Shown: positions 36,967-46,689, numbered from the stretch's first letter. The stretch: 64,000 bases of DNA from Gloeocapsopsis sp. IPPAS B-1203 (GCF_002749975.1 NZ_PEIG01000002.1:521838-585837), one strand, 5' to 3'. The notes: generated by a model from the letters alone, not told the origin. Program-made: numbers and translations.

Positions 36967-37491
36967 ATTCTTCTCTCTTCTGCTTCTTGAACTAAGTCAA
37001 TTAGAATGTTTTTTGATTCTAACAAAAAACTTTTATTTTAATTTTCGTGTCTATATTTCACCGTAAGAAATTCAACCGATGTATAAATATTTCTCTTTCA
37101 TTTTTATTATATATATTGCCAATCAGCACAAACTCATCATCTATTTCTTAGGTGTGTTGCAATAGCTATTATTAGTTATTTAATATTTTTTTACTATTTG
37201 CTTTTTAGTTCAAAGCTAGAACTCTATACCGTAGTTAAATATATTAACTATCATAAATGGTGATCTGTAGAACCAGCAAGATGTCTACATCATACTTGAG
37301 ATGCAATGATTTTACTAAATCAATATGATTTTGTTTGTAATTTAAAATATCATCAATTTGATTAATGATCAAAAAAATACGCTAACTTGCATTTCACTTA
37401 ACAAGCTAGCTTCAAATACTATTATCTCAGCTAAAAAATCAACTTAAATATTTGATTACTCAAGGAAATAAAAGAAAATTACTAAGGATTC
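36967..37491. other. Gene-free AT-rich gap upstream of the ferredoxin
   Basis: 525 nt of very AT-rich sequence between the ferredoxin start and the hisZ stop. I see no convincing ORF, tRNA or strong hairpin. It should contain the ferredoxin promoter and any hisZ terminator, but neither can be placed with confidence. Confidence 0.6.
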
Positions 37492-38757
37492 CTATTGCGA
37501 AGGAGATAGCAAACTTTTTATTGATGTTATTGACTCAATTGAGGGTAAACCTTCAGATTTTATCCAGGCAATTTGTTGAATGCGGCGGTGACGGGCGTAC
37601 TCGCGAATTGTATCAGGATCAGAGTCGCCCAAATTCATTTCTACCCTCACAAGATGTTGGGAAGCGCGTAATTTGGCGGCATAGGCGAATGCAGCAGTAT
37701 AAGCTTGAGGTGTTTCGGGAACAACCAACCAATTGCTCGTAGGGGTGGCATGGGGAAGTTGTTGTGAAGGAAGTAACACCTGGTGTAAATCTTCGATATT
37801 AAGAGAAAATCCAATACCTGAAACCGTTTCTGCTTGGGGGTGATACAGTCCTAGGAGTTGATCGTAACGTCCACCTTGCCCAATAATCCGCGCTGGATAA
37901 GTAGTATTGCTGACAACTTTAAAGACAATACCCGTATAGTAATCAAAAGTTTGGATCAAACTTAAGTCTAAGATAATTGGCGAAGATGTTGTAGATTGAG
38001 AGGACGATACGGGAAAGCACTCATTTAATAAAGCAATTAATGATTTCAGACGGTTAAGCGCCTCAGCTTGAGGAGTTTCTAAATCCAGCGAAGCAATTTT
38101 TTGTAAGACATCAGCCGGATGTCCCCGCAAGTCAAGCATCATTAGCGCGCGATCGCATTCTTCCTGACTGAGGGGCAAGGTTTCTAAAGTTATGCGATCG
38201 AGGTGGGCGATCGCATAGCGGACTTGTTCGCGCAAATTCGCCGGAAATGTTGACAATAGCGATCGCGCAATTCCAGCTTCGCCTAAGATCAGACACCAGT
38301 TATTTAAACTCAGTTCTTGCATGCACTCAGCAAGTAACAGGAGGATTTCTGCATCAGCTAGCCAACCTTGGGCACCGAGTAATTCCACACCTGCTTGATA
38401 AAACTCTTGTTGCTGATTGTGGTGAGTGCTAGATGCACGGCGAAAGACATTAGCATTGTAATAGAGGCGTTGAGGATACAACGCTCCTGCCATGCGGGTC
38501 ACTGCTGTACGGGCAATCGATGCGGTCAGTTCTGGACGTAGTCCGATTTCTCCTTCATCAGATTGTAGCTGAATCAGTTGCGATCGCTGCACCGCACCAC
38601 CTGCCATCAGGGTATCCAAGTGTTCTAGAGTTGATGTGATAATCCGGTGATAGCCCCAGCGGTGAAATACCTGCTGTAATCGTTCCTCGATCCAACGTTT
38701 TTGTGCTACGTCTAGGGGCAATAAATCCCGTGCCCCAGCTGGCGACTGATATACCAT
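37492..38757 (-). CDS. hisZ: ATP phosphoribosyltransferase regulatory subunit HisZ
   Basis: HisZ (421 aa) is a catalytically inactive histidyl-tRNA-synthetase paralogue that completes the short form of HisG in the first step of histidine synthesis. It shows the class II synthetase fold: the N-terminal PAGARDLLPLDVAQKRWIE, motif 2-like RLYYNANVFRR and the second lobe DYYTGIVFKVV with GGRYDQLLGLY. The C-terminal anticodon-binding domain of HisRS is reduced. The start overlaps the upstream J-domain gene as TAATG, so the two are coupled. Confidence 0.94.
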   Translation of the reverse strand: MVYQSPAGARDLLPLDVAQKRWIEERLQQVFHRWGYHRIITSTLEHLDTLMAGGAVQRSQLIQLQSDEGEIGLRPELTASIARTAVTRMAGALYPQRLYYNANVFRRASSTHHNQQQEFYQAGVELLGAQGWLADAEILLLLAECMQELSLNNWCLILGEAGIARSLLSTFPANLREQVRYAIAHLDRITLETLPLSQEECDRALMMLDLRGHPADVLQKIASLDLETPQAEALNRLKSLIALLNECFPVSSSQSTTSSPIILDLSLIQTFDYYTGIVFKVVSNTTYPARIIGQGGRYDQLLGLYHPQAETVSGIGFSLNIEDLHQVLLPSQQLPHATPTSNWLVVPETPQAYTAAFAYAAKLRASQHLVRVEMNLGDSDPDTIREYARHRRIQQIAWIKSEGLPSIESITSIKSLLSPSQ

Positions 38758-39680
38758 TACTTTTTCTTCCCGCCAAATAATCCACCAAACAATCCACTAC
38801 CTCCAGAAGTATTTGTGCCTTGAGTCGGCTGCGATGCACCTGCAGGCTTAGTACCCGTTTTTTGCGTTGCTTGATCTAAGAATCTCTTGGCTTTGAGTGC
38901 CATTTGTTCTTGCGGATTCAACTGCAATGCTTTATTAATATGAACCTTAGCCATAGTGACTTGATTTTGCTTTAAATACAATACACCCATCAAGCTATGG
39001 CAGCTGCTGTTGTTTGGTTCTAACTTCAACGCATCTTGTAACTCAATCCTAGCTTGGGCAAAATTGTTGTTTTCCATAAAAGCTTGCGCGCGGCGATAAT
39101 ATTGCTCAACCACGCTAATAGACTGAGGCATTGGTGCTGGCTGTGGTGTTTCTCTTAGATTGTTACTATTGCGCGCAACCGGTGTAGGGGACGGCAAGCT
39201 ACTAGCGCCTTTGCGCATTAAGTAAACTAAATTCAATTCGCTAATCAGCCCAATAATATCTGAAACTTGCTCTAAGTTTTCATATTGCTTCGCTGCTAGC
39301 TGCTGAAGGGACTTTTGATAAAAATGTTCTAGATTACTTGCTTGGGCTAACTCTTGCGAGAGTTTAGATTTTAGTTTAATTGTACTTGCTTCTTGTGCCA
39401 GACGCTTACTCATTTCTCGTAAAACGACAAGATATTCGGCACGGTTACGTTCTTTAGAGAATTGTTCGTAAGCAGGATTGACAGTTTTAGATAATAATTG
39501 GCTGGCACGTTGTTTTTCTTCTAGAGTTGTCGCCGCACAACTATCAGGATGTAGACGACGGGCTATTTGCAGATAGCGTTTGCGGATTTGATTAAAATCT
39601 GCATCGACAGGAATGCCTAGAACTGCATGGTGGTCAATTAAATCATATTGAAATAAGCCACGGTCGATTTTAAATGACAT
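38757..39680 (-). CDS. J-domain and TPR protein
   Basis: DnaJ-like co-chaperone (307 aa). The J domain (about residues 12-85) contains the HPD motif in RRLHPDSC, needed to stimulate DnaK. A helical linker and a Pro-rich stretch follow, then two or three TPR units (EQYYRRAQAFMENNNFAQAR, SCHSLMGVLYLKQNQ). The tail is GLFGGLFGGKKK, a Gly-Phe/Lys ending seen in cyanobacterial members. ATG 39680 is preferred; the frame extends seven codons to a TTG at 39701. It overlaps hisZ by one base. The client is unknown. Confidence 0.85.
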   Translation of the reverse strand: MSFKIDRGLFQYDLIDHHAVLGIPVDADFNQIRKRYLQIARRLHPDSCAATTLEEKQRASQLLSKTVNPAYEQFSKERNRAEYLVVLREMSKRLAQEASTIKLKSKLSQELAQASNLEHFYQKSLQQLAAKQYENLEQVSDIIGLISELNLVYLMRKGASSLPSPTPVARNSNNLRETPQPAPMPQSISVVEQYYRRAQAFMENNNFAQARIELQDALKLEPNNSSCHSLMGVLYLKQNQVTMAKVHINKALQLNPQEQMALKAKRFLDQATQKTGTKPAGASQPTQGTNTSGGSGLFGGLFGGKKK

Positions 39681-39865
39681 AGAACCTGGTGCCACCTGCA
39701 AAGCCTATAAGTTGTTTCTAGTGTACTTCGCCATCTCTCTCAAGTTATGGATTCATAACCATTAGCTAGAAGTGCGATCGCTTTTGTTAGATCATCTCCG
39801 GTTGAGATTGCTAATCAGTATTGCGATCAGCAGTTGGTTGCTAGTTGCTAGTTACTAGTCACCTC

Positions 39866-40702
39866 TTACTCCTCACATCTATTATTCCCTGAAAAAGGGA
39901 TTGAACGAACGTGCATTAATTCATTACTTAGGGCTGCGTGGAGGTAGCCGTTCGTTGCTAAAATTCGCCCCGATGCCATATCAAACGGACTCGCATCGTA
40001 TGCACTGACTTTTCCACCAGCTTCTTCGAGTAAAACAATTCCCGCCGTGATATCCCACGGCGAAAGTCCGCGTTCCCAATAACCATCCAAGCGCCCACAC
40101 GCAACATAGGCTAAATCAAGTGCGGCAGAACCACTACGGCGCACGCCTTGGGTAAGATGTGTTAAATGGCAAAATTCTGCATAGTTGTTGTCTGGAGTTT
40201 CGCGGCGATCGTAGGCAAAGCCTGTCACTAATAGACTCTTACTCAGTTCATTAGTTTGGGAAACTTGAATCGGGCGGCGATCGCGCGTCGCGCCTAATCC
40301 TCTACCCGCGCGAAATAACTCCTGATGAAAAGGATCAAAAATGACACCAACTTGAGGAACATCCGCAACAAGTAACCCAATCGACACTGCAAAACTAGGG
40401 TATTGGTGGGCAAAGTTAGTTGTACCATCCAAGGGATCGATTACCCAAAGATACTCGCTTTGGGAATTTCCAACATTTCCCGATTCTTCTGCCAAAATTC
40501 CATGCTGTGGTAGGTGACGCTGTAGCACATCTAAAATGACGGCTTCGGAAGCTTTATCAGCTTGGGTAACTAAATCTCCAGGGCGTCCTTTTTCAACAAC
40601 GCCATCTAATACCCCATAGTAGCTTTGGACAACCGCACCAGCAGCTAGCGCTGCTTCAGTCGCAATATCTAAATACGTTTGCAGTTCAGTAGTTGAAATC
40701 AT
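39866..40702 (-). CDS. Inositol-monophosphatase family protein
   Basis: Mg-dependent, Li-sensitive type phosphatase (278 aa). Metal-site motifs are present: the upstream Glu in LAEESG, DPLDGTTNF and, near the C-terminus, WDITAG. The substrate may be inositol phosphate, histidinol phosphate or another sugar phosphate; the neighbouring hisZ hints at histidinol phosphatase, but this is weak. I chose ATG 40702 because it overlaps the stop of the preceding gene as ATGA; the longer frame to 40807 merely reads through that gene out of frame. Confidence 0.88.
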   Translation of the reverse strand: MISTTELQTYLDIATEAALAAGAVVQSYYGVLDGVVEKGRPGDLVTQADKASEAVILDVLQRHLPQHGILAEESGNVGNSQSEYLWVIDPLDGTTNFAHQYPSFAVSIGLLVADVPQVGVIFDPFHQELFRAGRGLGATRDRRPIQVSQTNELSKSLLVTGFAYDRRETPDNNYAEFCHLTHLTQGVRRSGSAALDLAYVACGRLDGYWERGLSPWDITAGIVLLEEAGGKVSAYDASPFDMASGRILATNGYLHAALSNELMHVRSIPFSGNNRCEE

Positions 40703-41280
40703 GATTGACGAGATTGACATGGCAGCGACTGCGGAGGACACTGCTGCAATATTAGCTGACGGCGAAACTCTGCTGGAGTAAAACGCATTGGTTGAGAGGG
40801 ATTCCAAATTCCCCGCCCCATGAGTCTAGCTGATTCTTGGGCACGATTTAGTTGTAGGGTGTACTTGTCATTGGGATTTCTCGCAACAGCGAGTACGTAC
40901 CCCTGCGTCACTAACAATTCGTTTAACAACACTTTGTCATGCCAAACATAAGCTTGGTAGCGTCCAAAATCATCTTTTTCTTGCACGTCAAACTCTAGTA
41001 AAACAGTGTTACCTTGAACAATTTCTGCTAATTGTTGTTTTGCAGTTTGTCCCCACGGCTGCTGTTGTAGATCGGGTGCGTCTACTCCTATGAGGCGTAC
41101 TCGTGAGTTAAAATTGCGTTGTTCCTCTAAGCCGATGACTTCCAATGTATTGCCACTTACTACCTGCGTGACTTTGACAATTTTGCCTTGCGGCGTAGTC
41201 TCTGGCTGACAACTTTGTATTAGCGTCAGTAATGGTATGAGAACAACAAACTTACTCACTAAAAGTTGGTGACGCATCAT
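40699..41280 (-). CDS. Thermonuclease-like (SNase) lipoprotein
   Basis: Staphylococcal-nuclease-fold protein (193 aa). The N-terminus is a lipoprotein signal with the lipobox ending IQSC (Cys24), so the enzyme is anchored outside the cytoplasmic membrane. The OB-fold core contains RLIGVDAPD with the catalytic Arg, the EKDDFGRYQAYVW strand with acidic residues and the terminal helix motif AQESARLMGRGIW. It probably cuts extracellular DNA or RNA. Its stop overlaps the start of the inositol-phosphatase-like gene. Confidence 0.88.
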   Translation of the reverse strand: MMRHQLLVSKFVVLIPLLTLIQSCQPETTPQGKIVKVTQVVSGNTLEVIGLEEQRNFNSRVRLIGVDAPDLQQQPWGQTAKQQLAEIVQGNTVLLEFDVQEKDDFGRYQAYVWHDKVLLNELLVTQGYVLAVARNPNDKYTLQLNRAQESARLMGRGIWNPSQPMRFTPAEFRRQLILQQCPPQSLPCQSRQS

Positions 41281-41380
41281 AATTCTTAGACACTAGCCAC
41301 TTTGACTTGATGCTTTAGAACTGCAGCTTTCAAGGATAACACATCATAATTTCTAGCTACTAGCCACCAGTCACTAACCA

Positions 41381-41749
41381 CTAATCTTCATCTAACGGTA
41401 AACCTGCCCGAACTTTTCCTCTACCAAAATAACGTCCAAATTGTAGTTCGTATACTTCATCTTCGTCTTGAGTTTCAACTTCTAAATCAGAAAGTGGATA
41501 GCTAACACATAGCAAAGCATAGCCTTTTGAGCGTAATTCGAGAGACAATCCCATTGCTTCGGGTTGATAAATTTCTCCAGAAAGCACTCGTACTGCACAC
41601 GTTGTACAAGCACCATTGCGACAAGAAAATGGCAGTTCTACGCCTTGATTTTCGGCACTTTGAAGGATATAGCTGTCTTCAGGGACTTCTAGTGTATAGT
41701 TCTTGTCACGGGCGCGATCGCGAATCCGAATTTTGTAAAAACGAGTCAT
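41381..41749 (-). CDS. [2Fe-2S] plant-type ferredoxin
   Basis: Electron-transfer protein (122 aa) with the cluster ligands C43, C48, C51 and C81 (SCRNGACTTC and LLCVSYP). It is longer than PetF (about 98 aa) because of a C-terminal tail (YELQFGRYFGRGKVRAG). This places it with the minor divergent cyanobacterial ferredoxins rather than the main photosynthetic one. It has an independent start with no close upstream gene on this strand. The partner is unknown. Confidence 0.9.
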   Translation of the reverse strand: MTRFYKIRIRDRARDKNYTLEVPEDSYILQSAENQGVELPFSCRNGACTTCAVRVLSGEIYQPEAMGLSLELRSKGYALLCVSYPLSDLEVETQDEDEVYELQFGRYFGRGKVRAGLPLDED

Positions 41750-41806
41750 GAGCTAAAGGCAAAAATTAACTTCTTCTATTTTTACTGAATCTGGATTGTT
41801 TCGTTG

Positions 41807-41812
41807 TATAAT
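41807..41812 (+). promoter_or_regulatory. -10 element of the tRNA-Ser promoter
   Basis: A perfect TATAAT lies 17 nt before the tRNA. The best -35 candidate is the weak TTTACT at 41781-41786, with a long 20-nt spacer. Confidence 0.5.
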
Positions 41813-41829
41813 TAGAATTTGTGACACCT

Positions 41830-41916
41830 GGAGAGGTGGCCGAGTGGTTGAAGGCGCAGCACTGGAAATGCTGTTTGGGGGTAACTTCAACGAGGGTTCG
41901 AATCCCTCCCTCTCCG
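41830..41916 (+). tRNA. tRNA-Ser(GGA)
   Basis: An 87-nt class II tRNA. The acceptor stem GGAGAGG pairs with CCTCTCC, with discriminator G at 41916. The anticodon arm CAGCA-CTGGAAA-TGCTG gives anticodon GGA (serine, UCC/UCU). A long variable arm follows (GTTTGGGGGTAACTTCAAC), then the T arm with GGTTCGAATCC. CCA is not encoded. It is convergent with truB, which ends two bases further on. Confidence 0.97.
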
Positions 41917-41917
41917 T

Positions 41918-42805
41918 TTAAAAGACAATTTGTGGAATTAGCTTTTCTTCAGTATCTATTGAAGTTATGTAACCAATACCCAAGAAGCGATCGCCTTCCT
42001 CATAAATCTGCAAGGGTGAATTTAACGGTAAATCGGTAACATCATAAAGAATCTTTTGTCCTTGACACCATTTTTGGGCGATCGCGGTTGGTAAGATGAC
42101 AGAATTAAGATGCTGTAAAGCTTGTGTAGGTGGAATTGGTTGAAAACTACCTTGTTGAATTTGAGATTCTAATTGCTCAAACGTTAAGCTATCTGCAATG
42201 TCAAAGCCACTGCTTTGCGTACGAATGAGTTTCGCTAAAGTTCCACCAGTTTGTAAGACTCTACCCAAATCGCGGGCGATCGCGCGAATATATGTTCCTG
42301 TACCACAAGCGATCGCCACATCAATTTCAGGAAAATCTCCAGATCGCCAGTCTAAAATTTCAATGTGGAAGACTTCTACACTCCGTAGAGGAATTTCAAT
42401 GTTTTTCCCCGCGCGTGCAAGATCGTACAAACGTTTTCCCTGGACTTGAATGGCACTATAACGCGGCGGTATTTGGTCAATTTTGCCTTGAAATTGTTTT
42501 AGTGCAGTTGCAACTTGTTCTAGGCTTAAATCGGATACTGGCTGTGAGGTAATGACTTCCCCTTCGAGATCGTCTGTTGTTGTCGTGATTCCTAATTGAA
42601 TTGTTGCTTTGTAGGCTTTATCTGACTGTAAAAACTGCAACAAGCGAGTCGCTTTTCCTAAAGCGATTGGTAAAACACCTGTAGCAGCAGGATCTAAAGT
42701 TCCACCATGTCCGACACGCTTCATTTGTACGAGTTTACGTACTCGCGCTACACAGTCGTGGGAAGTGAATCCAGCGGGCTTGTTTAAATTAAGAAAACCT
42801 TGCAC
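41918..42805 (-). CDS. truB: tRNA pseudouridine(55) synthase TruB
   Basis: Makes pseudouridine at position 55 in the T loop of tRNAs (295 aa). The N-terminal [18 protein letters not shown] and [15 protein letters not shown] with the catalytic Asp38 are diagnostic. The YDLARAG and [15 protein letters not shown] motifs follow, then a C-terminal PUA-like region. The stop codon lies one base from the end of the converging tRNA-Ser gene. The start is only 25 nt from the divergent DUF433 gene, so its promoter must overlap that gene or its leader. Confidence 0.96.
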   Translation of the reverse strand: MQGFLNLNKPAGFTSHDCVARVRKLVQMKRVGHGGTLDPAATGVLPIALGKATRLLQFLQSDKAYKATIQLGITTTTDDLEGEVITSQPVSDLSLEQVATALKQFQGKIDQIPPRYSAIQVQGKRLYDLARAGKNIEIPLRSVEVFHIEILDWRSGDFPEIDVAIACGTGTYIRAIARDLGRVLQTGGTLAKLIRTQSSGFDIADSLTFEQLESQIQQGSFQPIPPTQALQHLNSVILPTAIAQKWCQGQKILYDVTDLPLNSPLQIYEEGDRFLGIGYITSIDTEEKLIPQIVF

Positions 42806-42830
42806 AATCTATGAATAAAATTAAGACGCT

Positions 42831-43061
42831 ATGAAACATTTAACAAGAATTACATTCAATCCTGGCGTGATGGGAGGTAAACCTTGTATTCGAGGCTTGC
42901 GCGTAACTGTGGGAATGCTGATTGGGTTGATAGCGTCAGGACATTCTACAGAAGAAATTTTAGAAGCTTATCCTTACTTAGAGGAAGGAGATTTACGTGA
43001 AGCTTTGGCGTATGCAGCTTGGCGTGTAGAGGAAGTCGATATACCACTCATTGTTCAGTAA
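42831..43061 (+). CDS. DUF433 domain protein, antitoxin-like
   Basis: A 76-aa protein matching the DUF433 family: the N-terminal RITFNPGVMGGKPCIRGLRVTV and the helical SGHSTEEILEAYPYLEEGDL region, a helix-turn-helix-like fold. DUF433 proteins usually precede a PIN-like DUF5615 toxin gene. Here the 53 nt downstream hold no such gene, and pcrA converges immediately, so this is an orphan. It may have another function or be the remains of a toxin-antitoxin pair. Confidence 0.85.
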   Translation: MKHLTRITFNPGVMGGKPCIRGLRVTVGMLIGLIASGHSTEEILEAYPYLEEGDLREALAYAAWRVEEVDIPLIVQ

Positions 43062-43114
43062 GACTTCTCGCATGGATAAATCCCAACTTTACAGGGTAAC
43101 TAGTGAAAATGTAG

Positions 43115-45469
43115 TTATTCTTCATTTACTCGTTGCAATTGCGCAATGCGAGGATCGATGATTTTTTGACCGAGAGTGGAAAATTTGATCGCGACAGATA
43201 CTTTATTTCCTGAACCGAAAACGTGAGTGATTTCACCAACACCAAAAGTTTTGTGCAACACGCGATCGCCGACTTGCCAATTCTGTGGACTTGTATTGAC
43301 AGGAGTTGTTGCTACTTGTCTACTTCGTGAAGCAATACTCGGTGGTTTTGTATAACTCTGACTTGCAAGTTGTTGATCTGCAAGCAATTCTTCGGGTAAT
43401 TCTGTTAAAAACTGCGAACGAATTGCTGGTTCGCGCGAACCATAAAGACGGCGTTCCCGTGCATGAGAAAGATGCAGCAATTCTTGCGCGCGAGTAATTC
43501 CGACATAACACAAACGCCGTTCTTCTTCCAAAGCATCAGGATCGTCTAATGAGCGAAAATTAGGTAATAATCCTTGTTCCATCCCTACTAAGAAAACGAC
43601 AGGAAACTCTAAGCCTTTAGCTGCGTGTAATGTTAGTAAGGAAACAGCTTTTTGTCCTTCTTTTAAATTATCTAAATCAGAATTTAATGCAGTACTTGCT
43701 AAAAAAGCTTCTAAAGAAGTATCCTCACTTTCTTCTTCAAATTGCACAACGGCATTGTAGAGTTCTTGCAAGTTTTGTAACCTGTCTAAACCTTCATCTG
43801 TACCTTGATTTCTTAAGTCTTGAATATAACCTGATTCTTCCATAATTGCTTGCACAATTACCGACGCAGGAGTGATATCTACTTGTTCTTGCCAGTGGCT
43901 GATTAACTGTGCAAAACTAGTTACACCTTTTACTGATCGCCCTGCTAAAGTCCCTGCTGATGTTTCATCACTAATAATTTCCCACACAGGAATGCTTAAC
44001 TCTTGGGCAGCACTTACTAAAGCATCAATTGTGGCTTTACCAACACCACGACGTGGTGTATTAATGACTCGCAGTAAACTTACTGTATCTGCAGGATTAA
44101 CAATTACACGTAGATAAGCCAGAATATCTTTGATTTCTTTGCGATCGTAAAACTTCAATCCGCCAACAATTGTGTAAGGAATACCCCAGCGTACTAAAGT
44201 ATCTTCAAACGGTCGAGATTGTGCGTTAGTCCGGTAGAGAATGGCAAAGCTACCCCAATTAAAATCAGGATAACGTCGTTCTAAATTCCGAATTTGATTG
44301 ATTACAAATTGCGATTCTGTAATTTCATCATCAGCTTTATATAAATAAATTTGTTCGCCAACTTCACGAGTAGGTTTGAGAACTTTATCGATGCGTTGAG
44401 TGTTGTTTTCGATCAATTCGTTGGCAGCTTGGAGAATATTTTCTCTAGAGCGATAGTTTTCTTCTAACTTCACCATTGTACGAGTATCAGCATCAGGCAA
44501 TCCATCGCCGAAGTCAGACTGAAATTCTAGTAAAATTGTGAAATCTGCCATGCGGAAACTATAAATCGATTGATCCGCATCACCAACTACAAACACTGAA
44601 CGATTGCGCCAATCCCAGTTGTGTTTATTGGTTTCTCCGTTGGTAACAAGTAACCGAATTAAATCATATTGAGTCCGGTTGGTATCTTGGTACTCATCAA
44701 CTAATATATGTTGAAATTTACGATGCCAATAACCTAAAACTTGTTCGTTTTGTTGAAATAGTTGTACAGGAACCAGAATTAAATCGTCAAAATCTAAAGC
44801 ATTGTTTTCGGCTAAAGCACTTTGATATTGACTGTAAACTTCAGCAATCACGCGCCCGCGATAATTAGGTTGTTGGCGTTCAAATTCTTGCGGTGTTAAT
44901 CCTTGATTTTTGGCGTTACTGATTGCGTAGCGTACCGATCGCGGCTCAAATTTTTTGTCATCTAAATTGAGTTGTTTGGTGACTATTTGCTTGACAAGGG
45001 TTTGAGCATCTGATTCATCAAAAATTGAAAAATTACGATTCCAACGCCGTCCTTGTTCGTCTTGATATTTTTCGATATCGAATCGCAGAATACGGGAAAA
45101 TAAGCTGTGGAAAGTACCGATCCACAAATCTTTGATAATGGTTTTGTATACGCGCGATCGCAAACTTGTTTGTTCGTGCGGTGCTAAAGCTTCTAAGGGT
45201 TTTCCGTAGTCTTGAAGTGCAATTTGTTCTGCAAACAGCTTCTGGATGCGTTCTTTCATCTCCCGCGCTGCTTTGTTAGTGAAGGTGACAGCCAGGATAT
45301 TTTCAGGATCGACGCGGTGCTTCAAAATGAGATTGGCAATTCGGTAAGTCAGTGCTCGTGTTTTACCCGAACCTGCGCCAGCAACGACTAACATGGGACC
45401 GCAGAAATGTTCTACAGCTTGGCGTTGACTAGGATTGAGGTGACTGAGAAAGTCAATGGTTGTTGTCAT
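43115..45469 (-). CDS. pcrA: ATP-dependent DNA helicase PcrA/UvrD
   Basis: Superfamily 1A 3'-5' helicase (784 aa) for nucleotide-excision repair and clearing of stalled forks. Walker A AGAGSGKT lies at residues 30-37. LAVTFTNKAAREMKERI, the Walker B-like HILVDEYQDTNRTQY, GDADQSIYSFRMAD, LEENYRS, LLTLHAAKGLEFPVVFLVG and ITRAQELL cover the remaining helicase motifs. The C-terminal tail (WQVGDRVLHKTFGVGEI) is the Tudor-like RNA-polymerase-binding module of PcrA. The ATG at 45469 is the natural start. Confidence 0.96.
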   Translation of the reverse strand: MTTTIDFLSHLNPSQRQAVEHFCGPMLVVAGAGSGKTRALTYRIANLILKHRVDPENILAVTFTNKAAREMKERIQKLFAEQIALQDYGKPLEALAPHEQTSLRSRVYKTIIKDLWIGTFHSLFSRILRFDIEKYQDEQGRRWNRNFSIFDESDAQTLVKQIVTKQLNLDDKKFEPRSVRYAISNAKNQGLTPQEFERQQPNYRGRVIAEVYSQYQSALAENNALDFDDLILVPVQLFQQNEQVLGYWHRKFQHILVDEYQDTNRTQYDLIRLLVTNGETNKHNWDWRNRSVFVVGDADQSIYSFRMADFTILLEFQSDFGDGLPDADTRTMVKLEENYRSRENILQAANELIENNTQRIDKVLKPTREVGEQIYLYKADDEITESQFVINQIRNLERRYPDFNWGSFAILYRTNAQSRPFEDTLVRWGIPYTIVGGLKFYDRKEIKDILAYLRVIVNPADTVSLLRVINTPRRGVGKATIDALVSAAQELSIPVWEIISDETSAGTLAGRSVKGVTSFAQLISHWQEQVDITPASVIVQAIMEESGYIQDLRNQGTDEGLDRLQNLQELYNAVVQFEEESEDTSLEAFLASTALNSDLDNLKEGQKAVSLLTLHAAKGLEFPVVFLVGMEQGLLPNFRSLDDPDALEEERRLCYVGITRAQELLHLSHARERRLYGSREPAIRSQFLTELPEELLADQQLASQSYTKPPSIASRSRQVATTPVNTSPQNWQVGDRVLHKTFGVGEITHVFGSGNKVSVAIKFSTLGQKIIDPRIAQLQRVNEE

Positions 45470-45827
45470 GAGTGTAAGAAGTGCGATATCGCGCTTAAGG
45501 CTGTATAAAGATATATCCTGCCTGACCTATACTACAAAACTTATGATATCTTTGTAGCTTCCTAATTGAAGCATTGCCGCGATCTGATTACAATTTGCTG
45601 CTACAGAATTTGTATCGTTTAATATTGCTGCTTTCCAAATTGAAAATCTAGGTTGTAAATCTTTAGCAAACATTAAGCTCGCTGGAGTTCAGTAGTATTA
45701 CTGTTATTATCTCCAAACCTAAAATAATCAATAGAGTTTTTCAGTAGATTTCGCATTCATTCACTATCTACAGTTTGATAGGCTCTATCACATTAAAACA
45801 TTTCATCTAGCGTAACTAGTAACGATT
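45470..45827. other. Gene-free divergent promoter region
   Basis: 358 nt between the divergently transcribed pcrA and the pathogen-related-protein-like gene. It is AT-rich with no ORF or clear repeat that I can support. Both promoters should lie here. Confidence 0.6.
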
Positions 45828-46499
45828 ATGGGAACATCAGATACACCTTTGTGGGTTCAAGATAGAGATACGGTGATTACTGAAGAAAGTAATGTTGAGT
45901 GGCGTTACGGAACACCACCAGATTATTCGCGTAACAATGCAGCACTCAAACAACAAAGTCAATACAATCATATCGAAGGCTCTTTAGAGGCGATTGTCCA
46001 AAACTTAGTGAGAACTTTTGAAATGGAAGCCTCCTTCAAAACGAACCCCCAACAGTGGTTATCAGTTGTCGCTGATAAGTTTCGGATGCGGACAAATACT
46101 GAACCAGAATATACTGCTGAGGACATTGTTGCTGCTGGAACTTACAACTTATTTTTAGGAGAATCGGATCGCTACAGCGCGAAAGCTGAAGATTTTGAAT
46201 CGTCAGGAAGAATCTTTCATGAAGCATTTCCCAATGGTTTTTTATGGGAAGTGATTGAGGTACTAGCAGGACCACCCAATGTTACTTTTAAATGGCGTCA
46301 TTGGGGAACTTTTAGTGGTGCATATAAAGAACATCAACCAACCGGAGAAGTTGTCGAAGTTGTTGGTATTAGTGTGGCACGGGTGTCTGATGATTTAAAA
46401 ATTGAATCATTAGAACATTATTTTGATACCAATTCTTTCTTAGGAAAATTGACATCCGGTGAAAAAGCGATCGCCAACGGCTGTCCTTTTCATCAGTAA
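45828..46499 (+). CDS. SnoaL-like protein related to plant pathogen-related protein
   Basis: A 223-aa soluble protein with a SnoaL/NTF2-like fold. It matches the plant 'pathogen-related protein' family in its landmarks: VEWRYGTPPDYS, EGSLEAIVQNLVRTFEMEA, KTNP, WEVIEVLAGPP, FKWRHWGTFSG and YKEHQPTGEVVEVVGI. The biochemical role is unknown in both kingdoms; the fold has a ligand-binding cavity. It is not in an obvious operon. The end GCPFHQ is unusual. Confidence 0.75.
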   Translation: MGTSDTPLWVQDRDTVITEESNVEWRYGTPPDYSRNNAALKQQSQYNHIEGSLEAIVQNLVRTFEMEASFKTNPQQWLSVVADKFRMRTNTEPEYTAEDIVAAGTYNLFLGESDRYSAKAEDFESSGRIFHEAFPNGFLWEVIEVLAGPPNVTFKWRHWGTFSGAYKEHQPTGEVVEVVGISVARVSDDLKIESLEHYFDTNSFLGKLTSGEKAIANGCPFHQ

Positions 46500-46689
46500 G
46501 TTTAAAGGTTTACACAGAAAAATAACCTGATTGAGAAATTATTTACTCAGATTCAACTTTAGTAGCGATCATTGATTGATTAACGAATTTAGCTGTGGAT
46601 ACCAAAATCCTAGCTACTGGCAGCAATGATGAGACAATTAAGCTTTGACATATCAAGAAAGGGGAAGTACCTGAAAATGCTTTTTGGAA

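Noticed and set aside
40703..40807. An N-terminal extension of the inositol-phosphatase-like gene
   Set aside because: It lies within the thermonuclease gene out of frame and does not resemble the family; ATG 40702 overlaps the upstream stop as ATGA.
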